From positions 1 through 12,854 of the forward strand of contig LSSN01000107.1 of assembly GCA_001970855.1 (NCBI GenBank): a stretch of 12,854 bases of DNA, given 5' to 3'. The position numbers and the translations under genes are program-made. Below are positions 1 through 10,615 of the stretch, piece after piece; position 1 is the first letter of the stretch, and every line of letters starts with the position of its first letter. The DNA is from Smittium culicis (Eukaryota; Kickxellomycota; Harpellomycetes; Harpellales; Legeriomycetaceae). A model generated the notes under the pieces. The model was not told the DNA's origin and did not search any database. It saw nothing but the letters and a program-made list of their open reading frames with translations.

Positions 1-1204
<1,204 letters not shown>

Positions 1205-2548
1205 TGTTCAAAAAGTGTAAAAAAATATTTATTTTGTGCTTTGGTGCTAAAAGCTTGTCGAGTTAGAGATCTGGCGCTTTATTATTTTTTTAAATGTCTT
1301 TTATTTTTCGTTGCAAAATTTTTTGTTAAAATAAATATAAACTATTGGCTAATCAGGTAAATGTGTAGCAAATAGCTTTACCAAAATTGAATGAACCAAT
1401 GAGTGTGGCTATAACAAGCACTAAATCATAATGAAAAAATGTTGTTTCTTTTCTCAATTCAGTTTACGCTGTACCAAAAAGTTTGATATAAAACAAAAAT
1501 GTGAGAGTAATAGCTATTGATTTATATTAATATTGTGTAGTAATAAGAAAAGTTATAAAACAAGCATTATAAAATGGAAAAATACTGATTTCTACTTATA
1601 TCAAAGTTTAAATATCAAAACTATAATTTCTTACGCGATGTACTAATATAATTCGATCTTGCAAAATGCAACTAGTATGGCGATAACTCAAGGTAATTCG
1701 AATCACAACTAATAAGATCACGAGATTAAAAATATATATATTGAAGAATAATGTGTGGTATGAACTAAGCTTTTGATATGGTTCAAGGTGCCATTTCCCC
1801 CATTTTCCTAATATTTTTTTATTTATGTGCAGTTTATTAAGTAGAATTTGTATATCGAGTTATTAGATTAAAATTTAAAAAGGTGAAATTATAAGAAATA
1901 TCAGTCTTTAAAAAGATTAAAAATCTCTATGTATTTTAAAACCGGGTTAATTTTTACCGAACTTATATTAGAATGATGCTAAATAGCACAGAGCATAAAA
2001 TTAATGTACTCTCAAACTTCTGTCGAATTAATTGTGAAATTTATTTATAATCAAATACTAATTTAGTTTATCTCGTCGCAGAAAACGAATATAAGGTCTT
2101 ATATATTTATTGTATAATTTTTTCACAAAATACAATATAAACAATCGATACAATTTGCTATATGTATATGAAATTATATAGTAGGGAAAAAAACATGTTA
2201 TAATTTATAAGGATAATTAATATATATCATTTTTTTCAGCTGGTCTTAATCTACCAATAGAGAGTTAAAAATAAAGAATCAAGCAAAAAATAAAATCTTT
2301 TAAAAAAAATAAATACTAAATTTTGAATTTAAAAGAAGTGTTGGAGATGTTATATTTAAAATGAAAATAGTGAAACTTGGTGCAGTCAATAATTTTTTGT
2401 TTATAAAAATTGTAAAATTGAATTAAGTGATAGAAAACTTTTAAATTTTTTTTAGGCAAGAATGCATAGTGCAGTAAAGCTGAAAAAAATCGCATTAAAT
2501 ATTACGTGTGATTCGCAGGCATATATAATAATTATAGTTTAAAAGGAT
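1205..2548. other. Intergenic spacer, no supported gene
   Basis: About 1.3 kb of strongly A+T-rich sequence between the TRM61 start and the SCOC-like stop. It should hold the TRM61 promoter and the 3' UTR of the SCOC-like gene. I read both strands for split exons with family motifs, tRNA box patterns and terminal repeats, and found nothing I can support. The only intact small frame of note, on the plus strand at 2462-2542, is not convincing. Confidence 0.6.
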
Positions 2549-3051
2549 CTATTTGAATACTTTAGAAGACATAAGATTCTCTATATAGCTTTTCAAAATT
2601 TCATGATCTTGACGCAGTTTTGTATTCTTTTTGTATATTTCTTCAAGCTTTACCATATTTTCTAATAAATAAGTTTATAAGCTTTATTTGCATACTTGGA
2701 ATAAAAATCATCATAATAAATTTTCAAAATAGGTTGCTAAAAAATTGCGAGAATTATACTATCAACAAAAATCTACAAATAGTTACCTTTTAATTTATTA
2801 AGTATTTCGAGTTTTATGCTATTATATATATAGATATATATATTTTAAAAAAAGTGGAATATAGAATGGAAATTTAACTTGTAGTTAAAAATAAAATAGA
2901 TTAAAAAAAAGATTCTATTGATAGTTAAGAATGCTTTTGAGAATCAGGAAAATTTATAAATTCATTACCCTATATCTTCATCTAGTACATCTATTCCTCC
3001 CTCTTCAAAAATATTGCTTGAATCGATTTCGAGATTGGCTTTCGAATCCAT
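2549..3051 (-). CDS. SCOC: Short coiled-coil protein, SCOC/DUF2205-like (three exons, 75 aa)
   Basis: Small split gene recovered by splicing: exons 3051-2969, 2818-2787 (only 32 nt) and 2661-2549, with introns of 150 and 125 nt ending in TAG. Junction phases are 2 then 1, and the frame closes at TAG. The product has an acidic N-terminus (residues 1-28, with LDEDIG just before the first junction). One uninterrupted heptad helix follows, from IKLEILNKLKEN (29-40) through KLRQDHEILKSYIENLM (52-68) to a short SSKVF tail. The YIENLM end and the leucine spacing match, without gaps over about 45 residues, my recollection of the animal SCOC core. SCOC proteins are Golgi/endosome-associated coiled-coil dimers that bind Arl1 and FEZ1 and are linked to trafficking and autophagy. 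That role is known for animals and only inferred here. The length is close to the short animal isoform (about 80 aa). The start ATG opens the only exon that joins in frame. Confidence 0.85.
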
Positions 3052-3149
3052 CTTTAGACGTCTTATTTCTTTCTTTTTTGTAAATAATAATTTATTTGAG
3101 AGTAAATAAAATTTGGGAGAAGAGAGACAAATTCAAGCTTCTACTTTAT

Positions 3150-3163
3150 GATAAATATTTATC
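3150..3163. repeat. 14-bp perfect palindrome upstream of the SCOC-like gene
   Basis: The sequence GATAAATATTTATC is its own reverse complement and carries two outward-facing GATA cores. It lies about 100 bp upstream of the SCOC-like ATG (3051). It could be a dyad transcription-factor site, but in DNA this AT-rich such palindromes also arise by chance, so no function is asserted. Confidence 0.3.
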
Positions 3164-3313
3164 GAGTATCAATGAGTCAAATTGCATTTTTCAAAACTAT
3201 TGGATATTCTTGAATAAAAGTTTATTCAATTTATAGCCAATAATGTCCACGTTAAAAATCTTTAAAATATATGTCCAATTAAAGGAACTGTTGAAGATTT
3301 TATAATATTTCTA

Positions 3314-3510
3314 TTAACCCTTTCCCGTTCAACACTCTTTAAATAATTGAATTTAATGATTCGTTTATGATTTATAAGCAAGTTTATTATTTGTTTTTAA
3401 AATATAATATACCAATATTTCTTAAAGCCTCGTAATTAAAGTATTTTAACTGAACGCTGTTGGCTATATCTGGTGGGTCAAAAATAGTCTACCGCCCGTG
3501 AAAGGGTTAA
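3314..3510 (-). mobile_element. Copy A: about 189-bp piggyBac-like MITE with TTAA target duplication
   Basis: The element body 3318-3506 is bounded on both sides by TTAA (3314-3317 and 3507-3510). Its termini are imperfect inverted repeats, CCCTTTCCCGTTC on the left and, reading the other strand, CCCTTTCACGGGC on the right: 10 of 13 match. TTAA target duplication together with ends starting CCCTTT is the hallmark of the piggyBac superfamily. At under 200 bp with no open frame, this is a non-autonomous MITE that would need a transposase from elsewhere. It sits in the spacer between the SCOC-like gene (5' side) and the formin 3' end. Strand is given relative to copy B, with which it aligns in reverse complement. 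Confidence 0.8.
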
Positions 3511-4059
3511 AGTGTCACATTTGTAAATAATATGCAAAATATACCACAGCCATAACTAAGAACTAATTAACAAAGACATCTCCAAAAAAAACACACCCAA
3601 AAACAAAGGCATCCAAATAAATTAAACCTAGATAATAAAAGGTCTAAAATAAAATATACATTTAAAATGAACTGTAATCAACCCTCCAATTCATAATAAT
3701 ACAAAGTAATTTTTCAAAAGCTGGATATTCAAGTAAAATGGAAATAGAAATAAAAATATTATTAGAAATTTAATTTTTAGTTTATTATATAATATTAATC
3801 TAAACTAATAAATGCCAATATAATTGAAAGACATTTGCAGATAGATTACTTTATAAGAAGCAACTGTGAATGCTAATAATTAATACATTAATATCAACTT
3901 TTTTTCAAAGATAGATTTTAAATTTATCTAAAATAATTTTTTTCCATTTCACACCAGCTTTAATATAATAAAGCCCAGTTTTTTTTGGCTACAAGAGGAG
4001 GAATGTTAATAAAAACAAAATCTATAATGATCGATATATTATAGAAAATTATATATGTA
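3511..4059. other. Intergenic spacer and formin 3' flank
   Basis: About 550 bp of A+T-rich sequence between MITE copy A and the formin stop codon. It should include the formin 3' UTR and polyadenylation signals. No coding exon, tRNA or further repeat copy could be supported on either strand. Confidence 0.5.
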
Positions 4060-7000
4060 TTAATTTCCAAAAAAAGAGTTTCGAATCTCTCTTTTCTTTC
4101 TTTTAATATGACTTCCGAGCACCCCGAGTGTACTGTTTCTACTTGATTTTGATTTGCTCTTTTCCGATTTAGATTCATCATCTGAATCGTCTTTAATTGC
4201 CTTCAGCATTTTTAATGCTTGTGTTCCTATTAGAGTAGAAGATCTTACTTCCATGTCTCTTAGAGTATTTCTCTTCGATAACATAATCATTGAGCTCATT
4301 CGTTTATTTGAAAACATAGATCTTCTATTTCGATCTTTATTTCCTTTCATTGCAGCTGCGCTTTCATCTAGTTCACCTGTTTTCAACTTTGAAATGAGAT
4401 TACCCAACACCGTACTGCTTCTATCTGCACCAGTTTTTAGCCTTATTGGTTCAGCATCATTTGGTTCTTCTGAATTAGCTCTGCTTTTAGGATTTCCGTC
4501 CTCATTAATAACTGATATTAATACTTTTTTCTTTTCCTCTTCCATAGCCTTCATCTTTAGAAGTTTTCGCTGTTCTATTCTAGCCTCCATCATTTTTCTT
4601 GCCTTTTCAGCACTCTTCAATTTTTCTTTTTCGGCCTTATTTTCCCTTACAACTCTTTGGCATGAAACAATAAAAATTCTGATTATACCAAAAAGATCTT
4701 CTGGAAATACTTTTTTGGGATTTTCTCCAAATATCAAGCTGACCTTTTCATATGAATCGTCCATCTCTTTAAACGATTTCACTAGCTCGTTATATTTGCT
4801 TTCAATCCCAGTCATTTGTGGCTTTAAAACCTTTACAAATCGTTCAAGAGCCCAAATTCCACCTTCTTTATTTGTTTTACCCTCATTCTTGTTGCTTTTA
4901 ACACTGTTTTTTGTGGATGATTTTCCTGATATTAATGTAGAATCGCTCTGATCATCGAAAGTGTCATCGCTATTTGAGCTATTGGGGTCATAACTGGATA
5001 TTATCTCTTCACATGCCTCTATTTCGCTATTAGTTATATGGATTTTACCCTTTATCAAGTTCATCTCTGATCTTAAATCAGAGTAGCAAATCCTACATGC
5101 TTCAAACATCGATTCCAATTTGGAAGTAAAGTCAAAAGAATCTGGAAATGAGGTTTGAACTGATTCCATAATGAAGTGAAGTAATGTTTTTTTATTCTTT
5201 GCATCTTTTGTGTCCATAAGTTTATTTATTGATGATATTTTATACCCAAAAGCGCCACCCCTAAAACCAGATCCATTCATATAATTTCCGATTATCAAAA
5301 CTATTAAAAGAATCTCTTTAAACTCTTTACAATTTAATAAACTTTTCGAAGCATCAGTTATTGTAAATATATTCTATAATTAATAATATTAGCTCATTAG
5401 TTATAAATAATCTAGATCATACTATACACTTTAAATCTGAGCCAAGAAAACTTACATCAGATAAATCTCTAAGAGTATCTTCCCAGATTGATCTAAATTC
5501 AAGGCATTTTAACCTTTGGTCAACTCTTTCAATTTCGATCATTTCCAACATAAATCTATCAGCCATAGCCATTTCGTCTTTTTTATCTTTATAACCAGCC
5601 AATAGAGCTCTCTATTAATTTAAAGTAATTTTTAGAAACATTAATGAATTTTTTAAGATCATAAAAAAGACAAAAAATTCAAAATTTACCTCTTCTGGCG
5701 TTGGAGTACAATTTCTCAATTGCGAAATGACAAAAGGTGTTAGTACATCGTCATCAATTTCAATAATTTTACTTTTCAGATCCTCTATTGGTATTTTCAC
5801 TTGACCCAAGAAAATATCTAGTTTTTTTTTTTTTTTTAAATAAAAATAGAAATAAAGGTTAATTGGAAATTATACTTTCCTCTTAAAACTCTATTTGTTA
5901 AAAAGTGTTGATTTTTACTAATATTGTGCGATCGTTTTGCGTTCAATACGGATATCTCCTTTTTTTCTTTAATTTTCTTTTTCTTTCTTAGCTCTAAATT
6001 TTGAAATTAAATTAAGTATTAAATATTATATAATTAATATATAATCAGTCTTGGCTTATATTGGTTACCTCCTATAGATAATACTTTCTTGACTGCAAAG
6101 AGCTTATCTATCTGGTCAAAAATTCCGCTTTCTGCCATAATTTTTTCAAATTCAGCTTCACTAACTCCCATCTTGTCGAATTCCTCCCAGATACTGCCTC
6201 TGATTTCTGTACTATTCATTTTCTCCCAGTTAATTTGTTTAAGCTTAAATTTAGATATATAATTTAAAATTTTTCTGCCGCTAGCATCTATTTTTAATGC
6301 CGAAAAAACCAACAAAAAACATTAGTTTAAATAGTTATATCATTCTTTTAATTTTATCAAATTAGTATGAGTAATGTACCTGATAGCATTCCTGGAGCCG
6401 GTGGAGGAGGTGGGAGTATACCACCAGGAGGCGGTGGTGGTGGTGGGGGTGCCATACCACCTCCTGGTGGAGGTGGTGGGGGTGGTGGTGCAAGGCCAGC
6501 ACCTGGAGGGGGTGGTGGCGGCGGCGGCGGTGGTGCATCTTTTAGTTTTTTACCTTCCGAAAGTAAATGTGGTTCAATAGTGTCCAACTTTCTTATTTCT
6601 TCTTCCTTTTTCTTAACTATACTTGATTTAATTTCTGATTGCAGGCTATCTGCGCTTATCATCCCTAATGAAGAGTCTTCTTTAATATCACTAGTATAAC
6701 CATCATCAAAAAAGTGCTCAGAAATTTTCACGTCATCTGATTGATTATATTTTGTATCTGTGCTATCAAATGAAAAATCAAATATGCTGGAATGTCTTTT
6801 GCTTTTTTTGTCTGTGGTGACTGAAAGGTTTTTTTCTGATTTTATATCCTCAAATTCTGTGTATGAAACTGCAGTTGTAAGACTTGAAGGTGTTTCTAAG
6901 TTAGGCGATCTTTGATCAGATAATTTATGTTCGGATTTCTTTCTGAGGAATCTGGATTTTGATGATTTAGGTGGGCTTGGAGGTGGGCCACGTGCCTTTT

Positions 7001-9341
7001 TCTCTTTAATTGCCTTTTCAATCGATTCAGGATCTGTGGATATTTTCAAGAGCGGTTTAGGTTCTACCACTTTAGTTTTACCTGCTTTAATGGTTTTTCT
7101 ACGAGGAATATACTCGCCTGATAACGAGACAATTGATTTTCTCGAGTCATGCCCTATAATTTCTGTGAAAGTCATCATCTTTGTGCTTGATTCTTTTTTT
7201 TCTAATTATAAATAAAAAAAATTATAAGCTTTTAATACTTCCTATTTTTATTATAATTCTACAAAATATTATTACTCTCGATAAATTTATTCTCAAGACT
7301 TGGGTCAGTTCTTTCGATTTTCCTCAAAAGCTCAATAGTGTCGTCAATCTCTTCTGGCGCCCTAAATTTATCAGATCTGTCTTCAATTCTTTTAATTTCT
7401 AACTCCAAAAGTCTTTCATTAATGCTTCCATCTTTATTTCTAACGTTAGGAGATCTGAGTGCTAAAATTTCATTTTTTTGTCTATTAATTAATTCTTGAT
7501 CTTTTCTGTTTTTTTCAAAATCTTTTTTTAAAGCTAGGTACATTTCTTCTATCAGCTTTTGCTGATTTTTCATACGAATTTCATATTTTTGTTTATTTTC
7601 TTGTATCTGTGATTGCAAACTACCTATTGTGTGTCTTGAAATTCTAAGCAGATCCTCTAGTGCAATAGTTTTATTTCTTAAAGTACCAACCAGACCATCT
7701 ATTAGAAATTTGAGTGTGGTGATGCGTTAAAGAAATTTATTAAAAAAATTTTTAATTTTAAATATATATATTTATTTACCAGACTTTTCATCTACTTGGC
7801 TATTTAAAAGTTTTACTTCATTTTGGGCTTTGTTAAGTCTTGATTTCAAATCCTTATTTTCATCTATTACAGATTGGAAAATATCCAATTCCTGATCGCG
7901 GTCAAACTTACTTGACATTCGTGAAACTAGATCGCCACAGCTAGAGTTGTGCCTATGTTCATAAAATTCCTTATCTTGAAAGCCCCCTCCATCGTAAGAG
8001 TTTTTAGGATCAGTATGTATTATAGATGGTAGCGCTTTCTTAATTTTATTTAAAGGATTTATAGTTGACCATTTTTCAGGTGTAACAAGTAAGAGATCCT
8101 TAAATATAGTCAATAGATCTTCTTTATCATCTGGGCTTATTACTCTGTTAATTAAGGTATCAGCTGCTTGTTCAACAGATATGACTTCTTCAGTAACAAA
8201 TCTGCTATATTCTTCCTCAATACCCACAGCGTCTTCAAGTCCTTCATTCTCGTATTTGCTTATTTGGTATTCCATCAAAGAATTCTTAAAAGTAGATGCT
8301 TTTTCAATAACTTCATTAAATCCTGACTTTTCCAATTCATCACGGCATGCAACTCGCATATTTAAAGACGGGTTTGTTGAAATTAGTGAATTTACAAGAA
8401 TAAAATTTGAAAGTAAACATTCTTCTAAATCTAAAGTATCCTCTTCGTTGCCTTTGACGCGTAAATCTAGTATTGCGTCTGTGGATTCTAAAAGCTTTGT
8501 TACCCACACATCAAAAGCATTTTTACTCTTTCTAACTTTCCATAAATGCTCGAACCCTTTTACAACCATTGAATAGCTTTCATTGTTATGGTGACATGCA
8601 AATGTAAGCAATTGAGAAACCAAATGTCTAGTTTCGGTTTCTAACGCATCTATAGATAAGCAAAGGGTCTGGCACGTCAATTCTATAGAGAATATCTTTT
8701 TCACACCTTTTGAAATGTTTATTAATGCTTGTAAGCATCTTACAAGCTCAAGCTCCTGTGTTCCTAGAGTATTATTTGTTGTTGGTGATATATTTAACAA
8801 GCTCATGTATTTCAACAATCCCTCTATTCCCTCACCATCAATGAATCGCTCAGCCCACCTAATTTAATTATATTTGTTAGAAAAATGCGATTTTTAATTA
8901 TATTTTGTTAAATTTTTTACTCTAATGGAGAAGTTGCGAGATATACTCTCAGCCCTATTATTAAAGAGGTGTCCATTATCGGTTCTTTGGCGGACATAAA
9001 CATTGTTTTATAATCTTCTGGCGCCATTGAATGTTTTTTCTTTTTCTTTTCTAGTTTCTAAATATAAAAAGTGAAAATGGAATTAAATAAGCAATCAAAT
9101 AAATAAAAAAACAGAGTATATTTTATTTACTAACATCCATGTTTTTCTTTGAGTTTAAAAGCTGCTCTTTTTTATCGTATGAGAGTCTTCTCATATCATC
9201 TCTGTGTTCGCCTTCTATCCCCATGCTAGACATGAGCTCTTCAAACTCCTCTTCAACGGTTTTTTCATCTTGATTTTTTATCGAGTTCAAAATATTAATA
9301 CTCCCAGCTTTGAGAGTATTTTTTTTCTTTTTTGATTCCAT
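4060..9341 (-). CDS. Diaphanous-related formin (GBD-FH3-coiled coil-FH1-FH2-DAD), ten exons, 1519 aa
   Basis: Rho-regulated nucleator and processive elongator of unbranched actin filaments, expected at growth tips and septa. Exons: 9341-9135, 9057-8921, 8858-7780, 7698-7276, 7201-6380, 6287-6069, 5993-5919, 5817-5690, 5611-5456 and 5373-4060. Introns are 62-101 nt and all end in TAG; coding length is 4560 nt. Domains in order: GTPase-binding segment (FEELMSSMGI, 33-42); armadillo-like FH3 from about 105 (TSPLEWAERFIDGEGIEGLL, 112-130, is spelled across the second intron); coiled coil about 440-560; Ser-rich linker with GPPPSPP (687-693); FH1 (839-886); FH2 about 903-1328, with lasso tryptophans W910 and W923, SHNINIFLG across an intron, GNYMNG (1111-1116), GYKISSINKL (1125-1134) and FGENPKK (1297-1303). 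A DAD-like motif, VLGNLISKLKTG (1404-1415), is followed by basic residues. Oddities: a roughly 45-residue insertion inside FH2 (1210-1254) and a tail of about 100 residues after the DAD. The first intron has two in-frame splice choices (GTTAGT with TTTAG, or GTAAAT with CTAG 7 nt further on), differing by one residue. Confidence 0.95.
6390..6533 (-). repeat. Formin FH1 polyproline repeat tract
   Basis: Codes for runs of 10, 8, 8 and 5 prolines separated by short Gly/Ala/Leu/Met linkers (GAGLA, GGGMA, GGIL), residues 839-886. It reads as GGT/GGN-rich DNA on the plus strand. Such tracts bind profilin-actin and feed the adjacent FH2 ring, which begins about 17 residues after the tract, across the next intron. 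The GC content is far above the surroundings because proline codons dominate, and the low-complexity repeat makes copy number prone to slippage. Confidence 0.9.
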
Positions 9342-10106
9342 AACTTATACTTCTTTTTATGAAGTTTTGGTATATCTTATATTTTTGACCCAAAGCAGCA
9401 GGAAATTTTATGTTTAATAATGTTTTTTATGTGTACTAATTGATTTTTAAATTCTCAAAAGGGTTAAAAATGTAAAGTATAGATTTCTATTAATAAACTT
9501 TAAAGACGATATTTTGAAAGGGTAGTAGTATTAATGCTAAAATTTATTTTTATTTCACTGTTCTAGATAATTCCTAAAAAAAATTCAAAAAAACGCGAGG
9601 TATTATGTATTAAAAAACGTTATGACTGGACATAAATTACTACTGCATCTATTTATTCTAATAGATAATATATTTAACTTTCCTTTTTATTAGTATTTTT
9701 TTCTTTGCAAGTTTATTTATTTATTTTGCATAAATAGTTTCAATATAATATAGTCTAGAATATATTCATTATCCTCTCGCAGGCCAGAATTTTTGAAATA
9801 AATAAATATATTATTAATTAATAGATTATTATTATGTGGGTGAGATCTTTAAATATTAAACTGCTAAGCATATATTATTCAAAATAGAAATTTGAGTTGC
9901 TAATAACTTGAAAGGGTAAATTTGTGTTACTAGGAATGTTCTGTGGAATATTAAGATTTTATAGACTATTTATCTTGATAAGCGTTTTAAATTCTAGATA
10001 GCTAAAACTAATAGAGCTTTAGAAAAAAATTAAATAAGCATCACTGTAATATTTTTTAAAGGACTGATATATACCTAAAATGGGTATTAGGGCTCATACG
10101 CTTTAG
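9342..10106. other. Intergenic spacer with formin promoter region
   Basis: About 765 bp of A+T-rich sequence upstream of the formin ATG. No open frame, tRNA pattern or split gene is supportable. Three GAAAGGGT/AAAAGGGTTAA-like strings (near 9458, 9515 and 9910) resemble the outer end of the MITE family, but no matching second end was found, so no element is called. Confidence 0.45.
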
Positions 10107-10293
10107 CCCTTTCGCGGGCGATACACTATTCTTCGCCTACAATATATAACCAACTATGTACACTAATAATTCTTTAATTTCGAGGCCTTAAGAGCCATTG
10201 GTTTATTGTATTTTAACAACAAATAATTAATTGACTTTTAAATCATAAGCGAATCAATAATTTGACTTTTTTAGAGTGTTTGACAGGAAAGTC
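10107..10293 (+). mobile_element. Copy B: degraded piggyBac-like MITE, 187 bp
   Basis: Aligns to the reverse complement of copy A over its full length. The first 95 or so positions align without gaps at roughly three quarters identity by eye, and the length is nearly the same (187 versus 189 bp). The left end CCCTTTCGCGGGC is intact and preceded by TTAG, one base from TTAA. The right end has decayed to GGAAAGTC followed by CTAA. Shared internal landmarks are TTTAATT.CGAGGC, ACAAATAAT, AAATCATAA.CGAATCA and AGAGTGTT. It has no coding capacity and lies downstream of the chitinase gene's 3' end. Confidence 0.75.
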
Positions 10294-10490
10294 CTAAGGT
10301 CCCAACACTCTATTATTCGTTTAAATATTCAATTTTAATTTGCTACCATCTTTTGTAACTATTATCTATTTGGATAATGAATTTGAATATCCAATTATGC
10401 ATCTTAATTAGTAATTTATTATTTATATTTTTAAAAACTTGGCCGAATTTTGCGGTCACAAAATTAGCCTACTTCGCCCAGTAGGATTAT
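10294..10490 (-). mobile_element. Copy C: heavily decayed MITE relative, tail to tail with copy B
   Basis: Directly abuts copy B in the opposite orientation. Similarity to copy A is clear at both ends: CAACACTCT near the start (10303-10311), and the stretch from TGGCC through the GGTCA-AAAAT-AG.CTAC-like pattern to CGCCC (about 10440-10479) against the copy A right end. The middle is A+T-rich and aligns only loosely. Terminal CCC/GGG bases and TTAA flanks are lost. It could instead be the remnant of one larger palindromic insertion. Confidence 0.45.
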
Positions 10491-10513
10491 TTTAAAATGC
10501 ATAGTTAAAAATC

Positions 10514-10532
10514 GGAGGCGGGGGAGGGGGGG
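10514..10532 (+). other. G-rich tract downstream of the chitinase gene
   Basis: A purine tract of G-runs (GGAGGCGGGGGAGGGGGGG) stands out sharply from its AT-rich surroundings. It lies about 85 bp beyond the chitinase stop codon, on the strand opposite to that gene. It has enough G-runs for a quadruplex in principle. Possible roles are transcription pausing or termination, or it may simply be a slippage product. Confidence 0.4.
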
Positions 10533-10615
10533 TATCATTACTTAACAATATATATAAAGCGAATAAAAGAATTTAAACAATAGTAATCAAAAATTGATTT
10601 AAATAAGGTTTAGTG

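Noticed and set aside
1776..1800. GGTTCAAGGTGCC, resembling a tRNA B box
   Set aside because: The flanks do not form a 5-bp T stem, and no acceptor stem or A box lies at the right distance upstream.
2462..2542. Plus-strand 26-residue frame after a TTTTTTTTAG-like string
   Set aside because: There is no family resemblance and no partner exon. It overlaps the 3' flank of the SCOC-like gene and is expected by chance.
2820..2844. AT dinucleotide-rich run as a possible functional repeat
   Set aside because: It is short, imperfect and typical of this base composition. It lies in intron 1 of the SCOC-like gene, next to the acceptor.
3960..4181. Minus-strand 73-codon frame overlapping the formin 3' end
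   Set aside because: It is out of frame with the formin, starts inside its tail codons and runs into AT-rich flank. No motif or splice link supports it.
4154..4951. 265-codon plus-strand open frame opposite the last formin exon
   Set aside because: It is antisense to FH2 and tail coding sequence. Its Ser/Phe/Leu-rich product is what the reverse of Lys/Glu/Ser codons yields, and it has no recognisable motif.
6367..6699. Plus-strand glycine-rich open frame
   Set aside because: It is the reverse complement of the FH1 polyproline codons, which read as glycine on the other strand. A valine-rich frame at 6374-6580 has the same cause.
8181..8576. 131-codon plus-strand frame
   Set aside because: It lies antisense to the FH3 part of formin exon 3, with low-complexity Ser-rich content and no domain.
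9454..9530. AAAAGGGTTAA and GAAAGGGT strings resembling MITE ends
   Set aside because: There is no opposite terminus or internal similarity within 150-250 bp in either direction, so no further element copy is called.
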